Below are positions 44,425-52,129 of a DNA stretch of 64,000 nucleotides, piece by piece. The notes beneath the pieces were generated by a model, which did no database searches, was not told where the DNA came from, and saw only the letters and a list, made by a program, of their open reading frames with translations. Location of the stretch: the NCBI RefSeq assembly GCF_001425665.1, contig NZ_LMCX01000001.1, forward strand, positions 124,001-188,000. The letters run 5' to 3'. The DNA is from Yonghaparkia sp. Root332. GTDB taxonomy: Bacteria > Actinomycetota > Actinomycetes > Actinomycetales > Microbacteriaceae. Numbering within the stretch: position 1 is the stretch's first letter; every line of letters starts with the position of its first letter. Made by a program: the position numbers and the translations under genes.

Positions 44425-45287
44425 GCGGTCCTCCCGAAGAGACCGGTGGGCCGGAGCACCAGGACGAGGGCCATGGGCAGGAAGATCGTGAAGTAGGCGA
44501 GCTCGGGGATCCACGCCTTCGCGAACGCGTCGATGAGCCCGATGAGCACGCTGCCGACGGCCGCTCCGGTGACGCTGCCGAGGCCGCCGATGATGATCAC
44601 GACGAGGGCGTAGAGCAGCACCTCGTTCTGCACGCCCGGCAGGATGCTCTGCATGCCGGAGCCGATGGTGCCGCCCAGTGCGGCGAGTCCGGCGCCTACG
44701 ACGAACATGCCGGTGAAGACCCAGGCGATGTTGACGCCCATAGCGGAGATGATCTCGCGGTCGTCGACGCCGGCGCGGACGACGGCGCCGATCCGCGTCC
44801 GGGTCTGCACGAAGGCGAGGCCCAGGCCGATCGCGACGGCGACGCCGATCACGAAGATCCGGTACCAGGGGTAGACCAGGTCGCCGATCATGAGCGCGCC
44901 GGGGATCGTCGCCGTCGTCGGCAGGTTCTGCGGGTCGCCGCCGAAGACCGCGAGGCAGAGGTCGGCGATCACGAACGAGACGCCGATGGTGAGCAGCACC
45001 TCCGGCAGCTCCTGCCCCCGCACGAAGCGGAGGAGGACGACCTCGACGATGAAGGCCGTCGCGGCGACGACGATCACCGCGGTGATCACCGCGAGCAGCA
45101 GGTTGCCCGTCAGCCCGGCGATGACGACGCCGATGTACCCGCCGAGCAGGTAGAAGGCGCCGTGCGCCATGTTGACGATCTTCATGAGACCGAAGACCAG
45201 CGTCAGACCGCTGGCCAGCAGGAAGAGCAGGGCGCCGAAACTCAGCCCGTTCAGCACTTGCTGCGCCAGGAACACGGGTTCAAACAC
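44421..45287 (-). CDS. livH: branched-chain amino acid-type ABC transporter permease (LivH)
   Basis: A 288-residue permease: QQVLNGLSFGALLFLLASGLTLVFGLMKIVNMAHGAFYLLG is the invariant LivH N-terminus. The cytoplasmic loop TRIGAVVRAGVDDREIISAMG couples to the ATPases. It starts at GTG 45287, with no strong ribosome site. First gene of the operon, with a clear promoter and LacI-type operator upstream. Confidence 0.94.
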   Translation of the reverse strand: MFEPVFLAQQVLNGLSFGALLFLLASGLTLVFGLMKIVNMAHGAFYLLGGYIGVVIAGLTGNLLLAVITAVIVVAATAFIVEVVLLRFVRGQELPEVLLTIGVSFVIADLCLAVFGGDPQNLPTTATIPGALMIGDLVYPWYRIFVIGVAVAIGLGLAFVQTRTRIGAVVRAGVDDREIISAMGVNIAWVFTGMFVVGAGLAALGGTIGSGMQSILPGVQNEVLLYALVVIIIGGLGSVTGAAVGSVLIGLIDAFAKAWIPELAYFTIFLPMALVLVLRPTGLFGRTA

Positions 45288-45343
45288 TCAGAACCGAACC
45301 TTCCACGTCGTTGAGGAGTTGGTGCATGGCGGTGTGGTGCCCC

Positions 45344-45372
45344 AGTAAAGCAACCGATTGCAGAAGTGTCAA
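45344..45372 (-). promoter_or_regulatory. livH promoter with LacI-type operator inside the spacer
   Basis: Minus strand TTGACA (45372-45367), exactly 17 bases, TTTACT (45349-45344). The spacer holds TGCAATCGGTTGC (45362-45350), fitting TGNAANCGNTTNC. The LacI-family gene lies immediately upstream, so autoregulated repression of the transporter operon is likely. Confidence 0.8.
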
Positions 45373-45456
45373 GGACTACTGCACAAGTGGTGCGTCATCG
45401 ACGCAGGAGGAGGCGGGGAAGCCCCGCTGGGGATCCGTCCTGCCGCCGCTGCGTCG

Positions 45457-46479
45457 TCAGCGCAGGCGCGGCGGGGCGCCGGTCGAGCCGCGCACCACGA
45501 GGGAGACGGGGAGCATCACCCGCTCCTGCGTGGGCTCGCCCGTGTCGAGCATGCGGAGGAGCAGTCGCGCCGCCTCCTCGCCCATCGAGCGGGCGGGCAC
45601 CCGTACGGTCGTGAGCGGCGGGTGGAAATCCTCGGCGAAGACCATGTCGTTGAAGCCCACCACCGACAGGTCCGTCGGGCACTCCAGGCCGTGCCTCCGC
45701 AGCGAGCGGAGCACCCCGAGCGCGATGAGGTCGTTCCCCGCCACGATCGCGGTGGGTCGATCGGGGAGGCCGGCGATGACCGCATCGGCGGCGCGCTCCC
45801 CCGCCTCGGCGGTGAGTGCGTTCACCTCCATCAGTCGCCCGCGCACCCCCGCCTCGGCGCACGCGGACTGGAACGCTACGCTCCGCGCCTCGCTCGTGGA
45901 GAGGCTGGCCGGGCCGGCGATGTGGAGGAGATCCCGGTGGCCCAGCTCGACGAGGTGGCGGACGGAGGCGGCGATGCCCTGCGCGTCCTCCCCCGACACG
46001 AGCGGGTACGGCACGCCCCCGGCGTCGCGGTTGAGCATCACGGCGCGCACCCCTGCCCGGTGGATCTCGCTGAGGGTGGGGTCGCCCCGGTGCCCCGAGC
46101 CGATGATGAGCCCATCGACGCGGCGGTCGAGGAGGGAGGCGATGGCAACGCGCTCGCCGGACTCGTTCTCGTCGGTGTTGGCCAGGAGCGCGGTGTACCC
46201 GCGGGACTGCAGGTGGCTCTCGATCCCGCGCACGATCGGCGGGAACAGCGGGTTCGTGAGGTCGGGGATGACGACGCCGATCGTCATGGAGCTGTCGGTG
46301 CGGAGCCCGCGCGCCATGACGTTGGGCACGTAGCCGAGCGACTCGGCGGCCTCGCGAACGCGCAGCACCGTGTCGCGGCCGACGAGGCGCTCGGTCCGCT
46401 GGTTGAGAGCACGCGAGACCGTCGCCTTGTGGACGCCCGCGAGCCTCGCGACGTCATCGATGGTCGGGCGTGCGCCCAT
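45457..46479 (-). CDS. LacI-family transcriptional regulator
   Basis: A 340-residue repressor. The N-terminal LacI helix-turn-helix is PTIDDVARLAGVHKATVSRAL (residues 5-25) with the hinge helix YVPNVMARGLRT. The effector-binding domain runs from about 62 (TIGVVIPDLTNPLFPPIVRGIE) to SVVGFNDMVFAEDFHPPLTTV and the RGSTG end. Members usually bind a sugar, but here the neighbours are a Liv-type importer and amidohydrolase. Likely targets are the two TGCAATCGRTTG sites at 45350 and 38380. Confidence 0.94.
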   Translation of the reverse strand: MGARPTIDDVARLAGVHKATVSRALNQRTERLVGRDTVLRVREAAESLGYVPNVMARGLRTDSSMTIGVVIPDLTNPLFPPIVRGIESHLQSRGYTALLANTDENESGERVAIASLLDRRVDGLIIGSGHRGDPTLSEIHRAGVRAVMLNRDAGGVPYPLVSGEDAQGIAASVRHLVELGHRDLLHIAGPASLSTSEARSVAFQSACAEAGVRGRLMEVNALTAEAGERAADAVIAGLPDRPTAIVAGNDLIALGVLRSLRRHGLECPTDLSVVGFNDMVFAEDFHPPLTTVRVPARSMGEEAARLLLRMLDTGEPTQERVMLPVSLVVRGSTGAPPRLR

Positions 46480-46517
46480 CTGGGCATCCTCTCGGATCCG
46501 CCGGCGGGGTCGCTCGG

Positions 46518-46543
46518 CTGTCGGTCATCGTATATACCGACAG
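46518..46543. promoter_or_regulatory. inverted repeat upstream of the LacI-family gene
   Basis: Perfect 8-bp arms CTGTCGGT/ACCGACAG with a 10-base spacer, 38 bases before the lacI-family ATG. The spacer includes the TATAT of GTATATAC, so it may overlap a promoter. It is unlike the TGCAATCG operators, so it may serve another regulator. Confidence 0.5.
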
Positions 46544-46607
46544 GGCGAACCTTGCTGAACGCGACGGTGTCGCCCGCCCCGGACTCACTGAGATGCGATG
46601 CGGGCAG

Positions 46608-47339
46608 CTAGGCGCGCTGCTCCGGGCGCATGTTCTTCATCGCCTGCAGGACGTCGACGGCCGAGGTGATCGGCCGCGATCCACCCGGATGCTCGTGGCC
46701 GAGATCGGCGAGCGACTGGTAGGTGCCCTCACGGCTCCCGATCACGAACCAGATCCCCCGCGCCGTCTGGTCGGACTGGTTCACGTAGAGGTGCGGGCGG
46801 TTCGCGTCGAAGCAGAAGGAGTCCCCCGGCTCGAGCTCGTAGCTGTCGAAGTCGATCTTGAGCGTGAGCCGGCCCTCCAGCAGCACGCCGTACTCGAGCG
46901 CGGCGTGGCGCATCATCTTCCCCTCGACGGAGGAGGAGCCCGCGGGCGCGTAGCTCACGATGAGCGGGTCGGCGATCCCGGACTGGCCGACGGCCATGCG
47001 CTCCCAGGTGACGCCGTTCTCCATCTCGATCACCGGGTTGTCCTCGCGCCGCTGCACCACCGAGTCCGTCCGCCGGTCGGGTCCGGGCTCCGGTGCGCTC
47101 GCCGACGAATTGAGAAGGAGCGGGGTCGCGGCGGGCCGCGGCGCGCCCATGAGACCGTCCAGCGAGATCCCCAGGTGGTTCACGAGGGCGTAGAGGGTGC
47201 TCACCGAGGGCTGGGTCTTGCCGGTCTCCACCTGGGAGAGCAGACTCGCCGAGACCCCGACCGCCGAGGCGACGGCGCGCAGGCTGAGCTTGCGGGCCTC
47301 GCGCACGCGACGCAGTTCCGAGCCGACGTCGAACTGCAT
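46608..47339 (-). CDS. XRE-family regulator with cupin sensor domain
   Basis: A 243-residue protein. The N-terminal helix-turn-helix (LRRVREARKLSLRAVASAVGVSASLLSQVETGKTQPS, about 8-44) is joined by a linker to a C-terminal cupin (about 135-205, with HAALEYGVLLEGRLTLKID and PGDSFCFDANRPHLYVN). Cupin-type XRE regulators sense small ligands of amino acid, polyamine or polyol pathways. ATG 47339 has AAGGA upstream; the frame is open further but runs into the operator region. It is divergent from a hydroxyacid dehydrogenase with palindromic sites between. Confidence 0.92.
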   Translation of the reverse strand: MQFDVGSELRRVREARKLSLRAVASAVGVSASLLSQVETGKTQPSVSTLYALVNHLGISLDGLMGAPRPAATPLLLNSSASAPEPGPDRRTDSVVQRREDNPVIEMENGVTWERMAVGQSGIADPLIVSYAPAGSSSVEGKMMRHAALEYGVLLEGRLTLKIDFDSYELEPGDSFCFDANRPHLYVNQSDQTARGIWFVIGSREGTYQSLADLGHEHPGGSRPITSAVDVLQAMKNMRPEQRA

Positions 47340-47406
47340 CGTCCGTGTCCTTCCGAGAGGGGGCCGATCAGCCCGAGTGCAACAGCCCTGGTGAACATCG
47401 AGGGTT

Positions 47407-47503
47407 CCGCAATGGTATATGACGCAGAGTTCCCCTGGGTCGGACTCCGTCGTTTTCCCGGGAAACGACGCCATTGCGGGGCCCGTGTGTGAAGCATTAC
47501 TGT
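47407..47503. promoter_or_regulatory. divergent control region between XRE-cupin and dehydrogenase genes
   Basis: Contains CCGCAATGG (47407-47415) and its inverse CCATTGCGG (47471-47479), plus a 23-base near-palindrome (47448-47470) with core TTTCCCGGGAAA directly abutting the second. TTGCGG (47474) and TACTGT (47498-47503), 18 bases apart, may be the + strand promoter, so the inverse copy covers the -35 box. Confidence 0.6.
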
Positions 47504-47552
47504 ACAGACGTCCATCAGCCCGCTCGGTCGGAGCGGAATCGAGAGGAAACCC

Positions 47553-48467
47553 GTGGAGCCCACGTCACCCCGACACCGCGACGACGCCGCCGTCGCCTTC
47601 CTCGGCCTCGGCGCGATGGGCGCCGCCATGTCCTCCCGCCTCGCCGACGAGGGGTTCGCCGTGTCGGTGTGGAACCGCAGCGACGGCCCGGCGGCCGAGC
47701 TCGCGCAGCGCGACGGCATCCAGGTGGTGTCGGGGCCCGCGGAGGCCTTCGCCTCGGCGGAGGTGGTGCACTCCATGCTCGCGAACGACGCGGCCGTGCT
47801 CGCCGTCTTCGACGACGCGCTGCTCGACGCCGCACCCGCGGGTCGCGTCCACGTCAACCACGCCACCGTCGCTCCTCAGACCGCGGCGACCCTCGCCGAG
47901 CGCCACGCACGGCACGGCGTCGGATACGTCTCCGCTCCGGTCCTCGGCCGCTCGACGATCGCCGGCACCGGCGCGCTCCTCGTCGTCGCCTCGGGAGAGA
48001 CCGCGAGCGTCGAGCGCGCCCTGCCATCGCTCGAGGCGCTCGGCCAGCGCGTCTGGAACCTCGGCACGGATGCCCGGCTCGCGCCCGTCGTGAAGATCGC
48101 CGTGAACTACTCGCTCATCAGCGCGATGCAGTCGATGGCGGAGTCGGTCACGCTCGTGGAGGCGGCGGGGATCGACTCCGGCACGTTCATCGAGGTGCTC
48201 ACGCACACCGCGTTCAGCGGCTCCGCCCACCGCGGTTACGGGCCGATCATCGCCGAGAAGCGCTACGAGCCGGTCGGCTTCGCGATGGCGCTCGGCCTCA
48301 AGGACCTCGGGCTCGCCGAGGGCACGGCCGCCGACCTCGGCGTCGAGCTGCCGGTCGCGCCGGTGCTGCACGAGCTCTTCGAGGCCGCGCTCGCCGACCC
48401 GGCGCTGCGGGAGCTCGACTGGTCGGCCGTGGCCGAGATCACCCGCCGACGCTCGGGCCGGGGCTAG
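47553..48467 (+). CDS. 3-hydroxyisobutyrate dehydrogenase-family NAD(P) oxidoreductase
   Basis: A 304-residue protein from GTG 47553 (GAGAGGA site). The Rossmann opening is VAFLGLGAMGAAMSSRLADEGF; the substrate block YVSAPVLGRSTIAGTGAL replaces the usual PVSGG, and the catalytic Lys is in APVVKIAVNYSLI. It differs from the paralogue at 37395 mainly in the substrate loop, which suggests a different hydroxyacid. Its stop overlaps the stop of the convergent reductase (shared CTAG). Confidence 0.9.
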   Translation: MEPTSPRHRDDAAVAFLGLGAMGAAMSSRLADEGFAVSVWNRSDGPAAELAQRDGIQVVSGPAEAFASAEVVHSMLANDAAVLAVFDDALLDAAPAGRVHVNHATVAPQTAATLAERHARHGVGYVSAPVLGRSTIAGTGALLVVASGETASVERALPSLEALGQRVWNLGTDARLAPVVKIAVNYSLISAMQSMAESVTLVEAAGIDSGTFIEVLTHTAFSGSAHRGYGPIIAEKRYEPVGFAMALGLKDLGLAEGTAADLGVELPVAPVLHELFEAALADPALRELDWSAVAEITRRRSGRG

Positions 48468-49498
48468 ACCGCGAGGAGTGCGGCGAGGTTCTCCGGGCGG
48501 GCCTCGAGCTCGCCCGCCTCGATCATCAGCGACAGCTCCAGCACGCGCTCGTTGCACGGCGCGGAGCCGCCGTGCTCTCGGTGGACGGCGACGACGAGGC
48601 CGTTGATCTCGCGCACCTCGCTCCGGCGCCCCTTCATCCAGTCCTGCAGCACGGTCGTGCGGGTGGTGGGCAGCGTGAAATCCGTGAGGACGCGATCGAG
48701 GAGCGTGACGGCGTAGTCGTCCGGCTCCGCGATGTCGGCCTCGGTCATCCCGAAGATCGGCATCAGGCGACTGCCGGCGGCGAGGCACGCGCGGATCGCC
48801 TCGCGGCCCGTCTCGATCATGAACTCGCGCATGCCCGGCAGTCGCACGGCGTCGTCGAGAGGGAGCCCGAGGACGGCCGAGGGCACGAGCTCGGCGGCGT
48901 TGGCGACGAGCTTCATCCACTTCGACGAGCGGATGTCCGGCGACACCTCGACCGTGCCCGCCGCGCGCAGGACGCTCGCCGCCTCCTCCTCGCGACCGAC
49001 CGTGGCCGGGTGCATGCTGCCGATCGCGAACCACGACGACGATCGGGGGCTCTGACGCTCGACCACGCCCGGCTCGAACATGTTGGCGGTCACCTCGATG
49101 ACGGCGCCGAGCGTGCGCTGAGGGCCGAGGATGCTCGCCATGTCGTCGAGCGACATCCCGTTCTGCACGCCGATCGCGAGCCCTGACTCGGCCAGCAGCG
49201 GGGCGATCAGCTCGCTCGCCCATCGAGTGTCGTAAGCCTTGACGAGCACGAAGACGAGATCGAAGGGCTCGCGCAGCTCGGCGACCTCGCACAGGTGATG
49301 GACGCGGACCGGCGTGATCGCCGTCTCGTCCGGCAGCTCGACGCGCACCCCGTGCCTGCGCATCGCCTCGACATGCGCGGGCCACTGCTCGATGAAGGTC
49401 ACGTCGTGACCGGCACGGACGAGGTCGGCCCCGATGCCCGCGCCGTTCGCCCCCGTGCCGAGGACGGCGATGCGGGGAGCGCCCGGCGCGGGGCTCAC
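48464..49498 (-). CDS. ketopantoate reductase-family (ApbA/PanE-like) oxidoreductase
   Basis: A 344-residue protein from GTG 49498, overlapping the ABC gene stop (GTGA). The N-terminal domain opens IAVLGTGANGAGIGADLVRAGHDV, and VFVLVKAYDT carries the conserved Lys. The C-terminal domain has SSKWMKLVANAAEL (a second Lys) and the SMLQD-like VLQDWMKGRRSEVREING block. Its location in a sugar-type transporter operon suggests a catabolic 2-ketoacid/hydroxyacid reductase rather than pantothenate synthesis. Confidence 0.88.
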   Translation of the reverse strand: MSPAPGAPRIAVLGTGANGAGIGADLVRAGHDVTFIEQWPAHVEAMRRHGVRVELPDETAITPVRVHHLCEVAELREPFDLVFVLVKAYDTRWASELIAPLLAESGLAIGVQNGMSLDDMASILGPQRTLGAVIEVTANMFEPGVVERQSPRSSSWFAIGSMHPATVGREEEAASVLRAAGTVEVSPDIRSSKWMKLVANAAELVPSAVLGLPLDDAVRLPGMREFMIETGREAIRACLAAGSRLMPIFGMTEADIAEPDDYAVTLLDRVLTDFTLPTTRTTVLQDWMKGRRSEVREINGLVVAVHREHGGSAPCNERVLELSLMIEAGELEARPENLAALLAV

Positions 49499-52032
49499 GG
49501 ACGGGCGGTCGCGCGGCGCCGGCGCTTCGACCGGGCGATCGCGTAGAGGATCGCCGCGGCGAGGATGAGCACGCCCTGGAGGATGTACTGCCACATCTGG
49601 TCCAGGCGCAGGAACACCGTCGCGTTGAGCACCTGGATGAGCAGCATCGAGCCGAACAGGGTGCCCACGAAGGTGCCGCGGCCGCCGAGGAGGCTCGTGC
49701 CGCCCAGCACGACGGCCGTGATGCTCGAGAGCGTGTAGGCGACGCCCTGGGCGGGGTCGCCGACGCCGATCTGCGTCATGAGCATGATCGCGCCGAGGAA
49801 GGTCAAGGCGGAGGTCGCGACGTAGCCGAGCACGACCGTGCGATTGACCTCGACGCCGACGCGACGCGCCGACTCCTCGTCGGAGCCCGCCGCGCGCAGG
49901 CGCCAGCCCCACGGGGTCCGACGCAGCGCGACCTCGAGCCCGATGACGACGAGCACGAGCACGATGAAGGCGATCGGCACGGGGCCGAGCTTCGTCGTGA
50001 TCGCGCGCGAGACCTCGGAGTTGATGAAGCCCTCGGCCGTCGGCCGCAGGAGGAAGCTCAAGCCCTGGAGCGCGATGTACACCGTCAGGGTCGCTGCGAT
50101 GGCCGTGAACTTCACGTACCTGATGAGCGCGCCGTTGACCAGTCCCACGACGATCGACGCCGCGAGCATGGCGGCGAATCCGAGCAGGATGGACGTCGTC
50201 GGCGACTCGTTGAGGATGAAGAACGACCCGACCACCACGAGGAATCCCACGAGGGGTCCGACCGACAGATCGATGCCCCCGGTCAGCAGCGCGATCGTCT
50301 GCCCCATCGCGATGAATCCGAGCGCGGAGGTGAGCAGCAGCATCGACGAGATGTTGAAGTCGCCGAGGTAGCGGTCGTTCTGGGCGAAGATGAAGGCGCC
50401 GAGCGCGAGCATGACGATCGCCAGCAGCACGGGCGGCGCGTAGTCGCCCTGCAGGAACCGGCGGACGGATGCGCGACGGCCCGCCGCGCGCTCGTCGGCG
50501 CCGTCGTTCCTGACGTCGTCGACGTTGACGGTGCGCGTGGTCGAGCTCACCGCGGAGTGGATCATCCGCTCCTCGGTGATCTCGGCGCCGCGCAGGGTGT
50601 CGACGACGTGGCCGCGCGACATCACGATGACCGTGTCGCAGAGGCCCTCGAGCTCTTTCGCGTCGGACGACGCGACGATGACGGGGATGCCCGCGGCCGA
50701 GACCTCGCGCAGGATCCCGTAGATCTCCGCGCGCGCTCCGACGTCGACGCCCTGGGTCGGCTCGTCGGCGAGGATCAGCACCGGCTCCGAGAGCAGCGCC
50801 CGCGCCATCATGACCTTCTGCTGGTTGCCGCCCGAGAGCGAGGAGACCGGGGCGTCGAGGGAGGCCGCCTTGACCGAGAGGGAGCCGAGCGTGTCGCCGA
50901 GCATCCCGAGCTCGCGCTTGCGACTGATTAGGAGGCCGCTGCGGAAGCGCCGCAGCGCGGAGACGGCCGCGTTCTCGCGCACCGACAGGCGCATCATGAG
51001 TCCCTCGCTCAGGCGGTCGGCGGGGAGGTACGCGGCGCGCGCGAGGAGCTCCTTGCCGGTCACCGCCCGGCCCTCGATCTCGACCGCTCCGTCGAAGGAG
51101 GCGAGGCCGGCGAGGGCGCGCAGCAGGTCGCTCTGGCCGTTGCCCACTACCCCCGCGACGCCGATGATCTCGCCGCGCTGCGCGCTGATCGAGACCTCGT
51201 TGAAGCCGGGGCCGGTGAGGCCGGTGGCGGCGAAGCTCGTCGCCCCCTCGCGCGGACCGTCGAACTTGGGCGGGAAGGTCGAGTCGAGCTGACGCCCGAC
51301 GATGAGCGAGAGCAGCTCGCGGTCGCTGATCTCGTCGACGATCGCGGTGGCGCGAAGGCGCCCGTCGCGGAGGACCGTCACGCGGTCGGCGAGCTCGCGG
51401 ACCTCGGCGAGGCGGTGCGTGATGTACACGACGGAGGTGCCCTGGGCGACGAAGTCGCGCACGAGGGCGAAGAGCATGTCGACCGAGTCCTGGCCGAGCG
51501 GGGCGGTCGGCTCATCGAGGACGAGGAGCGAGGGCTTGACCGCGAGAGCCTTCGCGATCTCGAGCAGGTGCTTCTGCGCGACGGAGAGGGTCTCGACGCG
51601 GTCGGAGAGGTGGACCTTCAGACCGACGGTCGCGAGGAGCTCGTGCGCGACGTCGAGGCGCGAGGCTCCGCGCGGGAGGATCGAGGCCGGCAGCGCGACG
51701 AGGAGGTTCTCGAGCACGGTCATGTCCGGCAGCACGGCGGGGTGCTGGTGGACGAAGGCGATGCCGCGGCGCGTAGCCTCCCGCGGGTCGAGGACGTCCA
51801 CGACCTCGCCGCCGATGGCGATGATGCCCCGATCGGGGCGGATCGTCCCGGTCGCGACGTTCATGAGGGTCGACTTGCCCGCGCCGTTCTCGCCGAGCAG
51901 GGCGTGGACCTCTCCCGGCAGCACCTCGAGGGACACGTCGGTGAGCGCCGCGGCGCCGCCGAAGCTCTTCGAGATCCCGGTCATGGAGAGCGTCGCCACG
52001 GCGGCCGGCGCTTCGGTGGTTGGCATGTTCAC
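49495..52032 (-). CDS. sugar ABC transporter, double ATPase fused to permease (RbsA-RbsC type)
   Basis: An 845-residue protein joining what are normally two genes. The first ATPase domain (about 12-250) has Walker A GENGAGKST at 47-55, signature LSVAQKHLLEIAK and LVLDEPTAPL. The second (about 258-500) has the degenerate loop GVVGNGQSD and SLSGGNQQKVMMARAL. After a polar linker (about 505-540) comes a permease of about nine helices (545-840) with TIALLTGGIDLSVGPLVGF and LGGTSLLGGRGTFVGTL. GTG 52032 is used, with GAGGG upstream. A separate permease (53302) and binding protein (52130) complete the CUT2 importer. Confidence 0.92.
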   Translation of the reverse strand: MNMPTTEAPAAVATLSMTGISKSFGGAAALTDVSLEVLPGEVHALLGENGAGKSTLMNVATGTIRPDRGIIAIGGEVVDVLDPREATRRGIAFVHQHPAVLPDMTVLENLLVALPASILPRGASRLDVAHELLATVGLKVHLSDRVETLSVAQKHLLEIAKALAVKPSLLVLDEPTAPLGQDSVDMLFALVRDFVAQGTSVVYITHRLAEVRELADRVTVLRDGRLRATAIVDEISDRELLSLIVGRQLDSTFPPKFDGPREGATSFAATGLTGPGFNEVSISAQRGEIIGVAGVVGNGQSDLLRALAGLASFDGAVEIEGRAVTGKELLARAAYLPADRLSEGLMMRLSVRENAAVSALRRFRSGLLISRKRELGMLGDTLGSLSVKAASLDAPVSSLSGGNQQKVMMARALLSEPVLILADEPTQGVDVGARAEIYGILREVSAAGIPVIVASSDAKELEGLCDTVIVMSRGHVVDTLRGAEITEERMIHSAVSSTTRTVNVDDVRNDGADERAAGRRASVRRFLQGDYAPPVLLAIVMLALGAFIFAQNDRYLGDFNISSMLLLTSALGFIAMGQTIALLTGGIDLSVGPLVGFLVVVGSFFILNESPTTSILLGFAAMLAASIVVGLVNGALIRYVKFTAIAATLTVYIALQGLSFLLRPTAEGFINSEVSRAITTKLGPVPIAFIVLVLVVIGLEVALRRTPWGWRLRAAGSDEESARRVGVEVNRTVVLGYVATSALTFLGAIMLMTQIGVGDPAQGVAYTLSSITAVVLGGTSLLGGRGTFVGTLFGSMLLIQVLNATVFLRLDQMWQYILQGVLILAAAILYAIARSKRRRRATARP

Positions 52033-52076
52033 GAGAAAACCCTCACTCGCAGCTCTGGGGCAGGTTCGGTATGGGA

Positions 52077-52117
52077 GGGCTCTCCGGCCCGGCGGCGCGC
52101 GCCGGACCGGAGAGCCC
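52077..52117 (-). terminator. intercistronic hairpin between binding protein and ABC genes
   Basis: Outer 11-bp perfect stem GGGCTCTCCGG/CCGGAGAGCCC and inner CCGGC/GCCGG, 12 bases past the binding-protein stop. Such hairpins usually stabilise the upstream binding-protein mRNA or partly terminate transcription. Confidence 0.75.
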
Positions 52118-52129
52118 GATGGAGCAGGA

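Noticed and set aside
48464-49498. panE (pantothenate synthesis) for the ketopantoate reductase-like gene
   Set aside because: The fold fits, but it lies inside a transporter operon with no pan genes, so a biosynthetic name is not justified.
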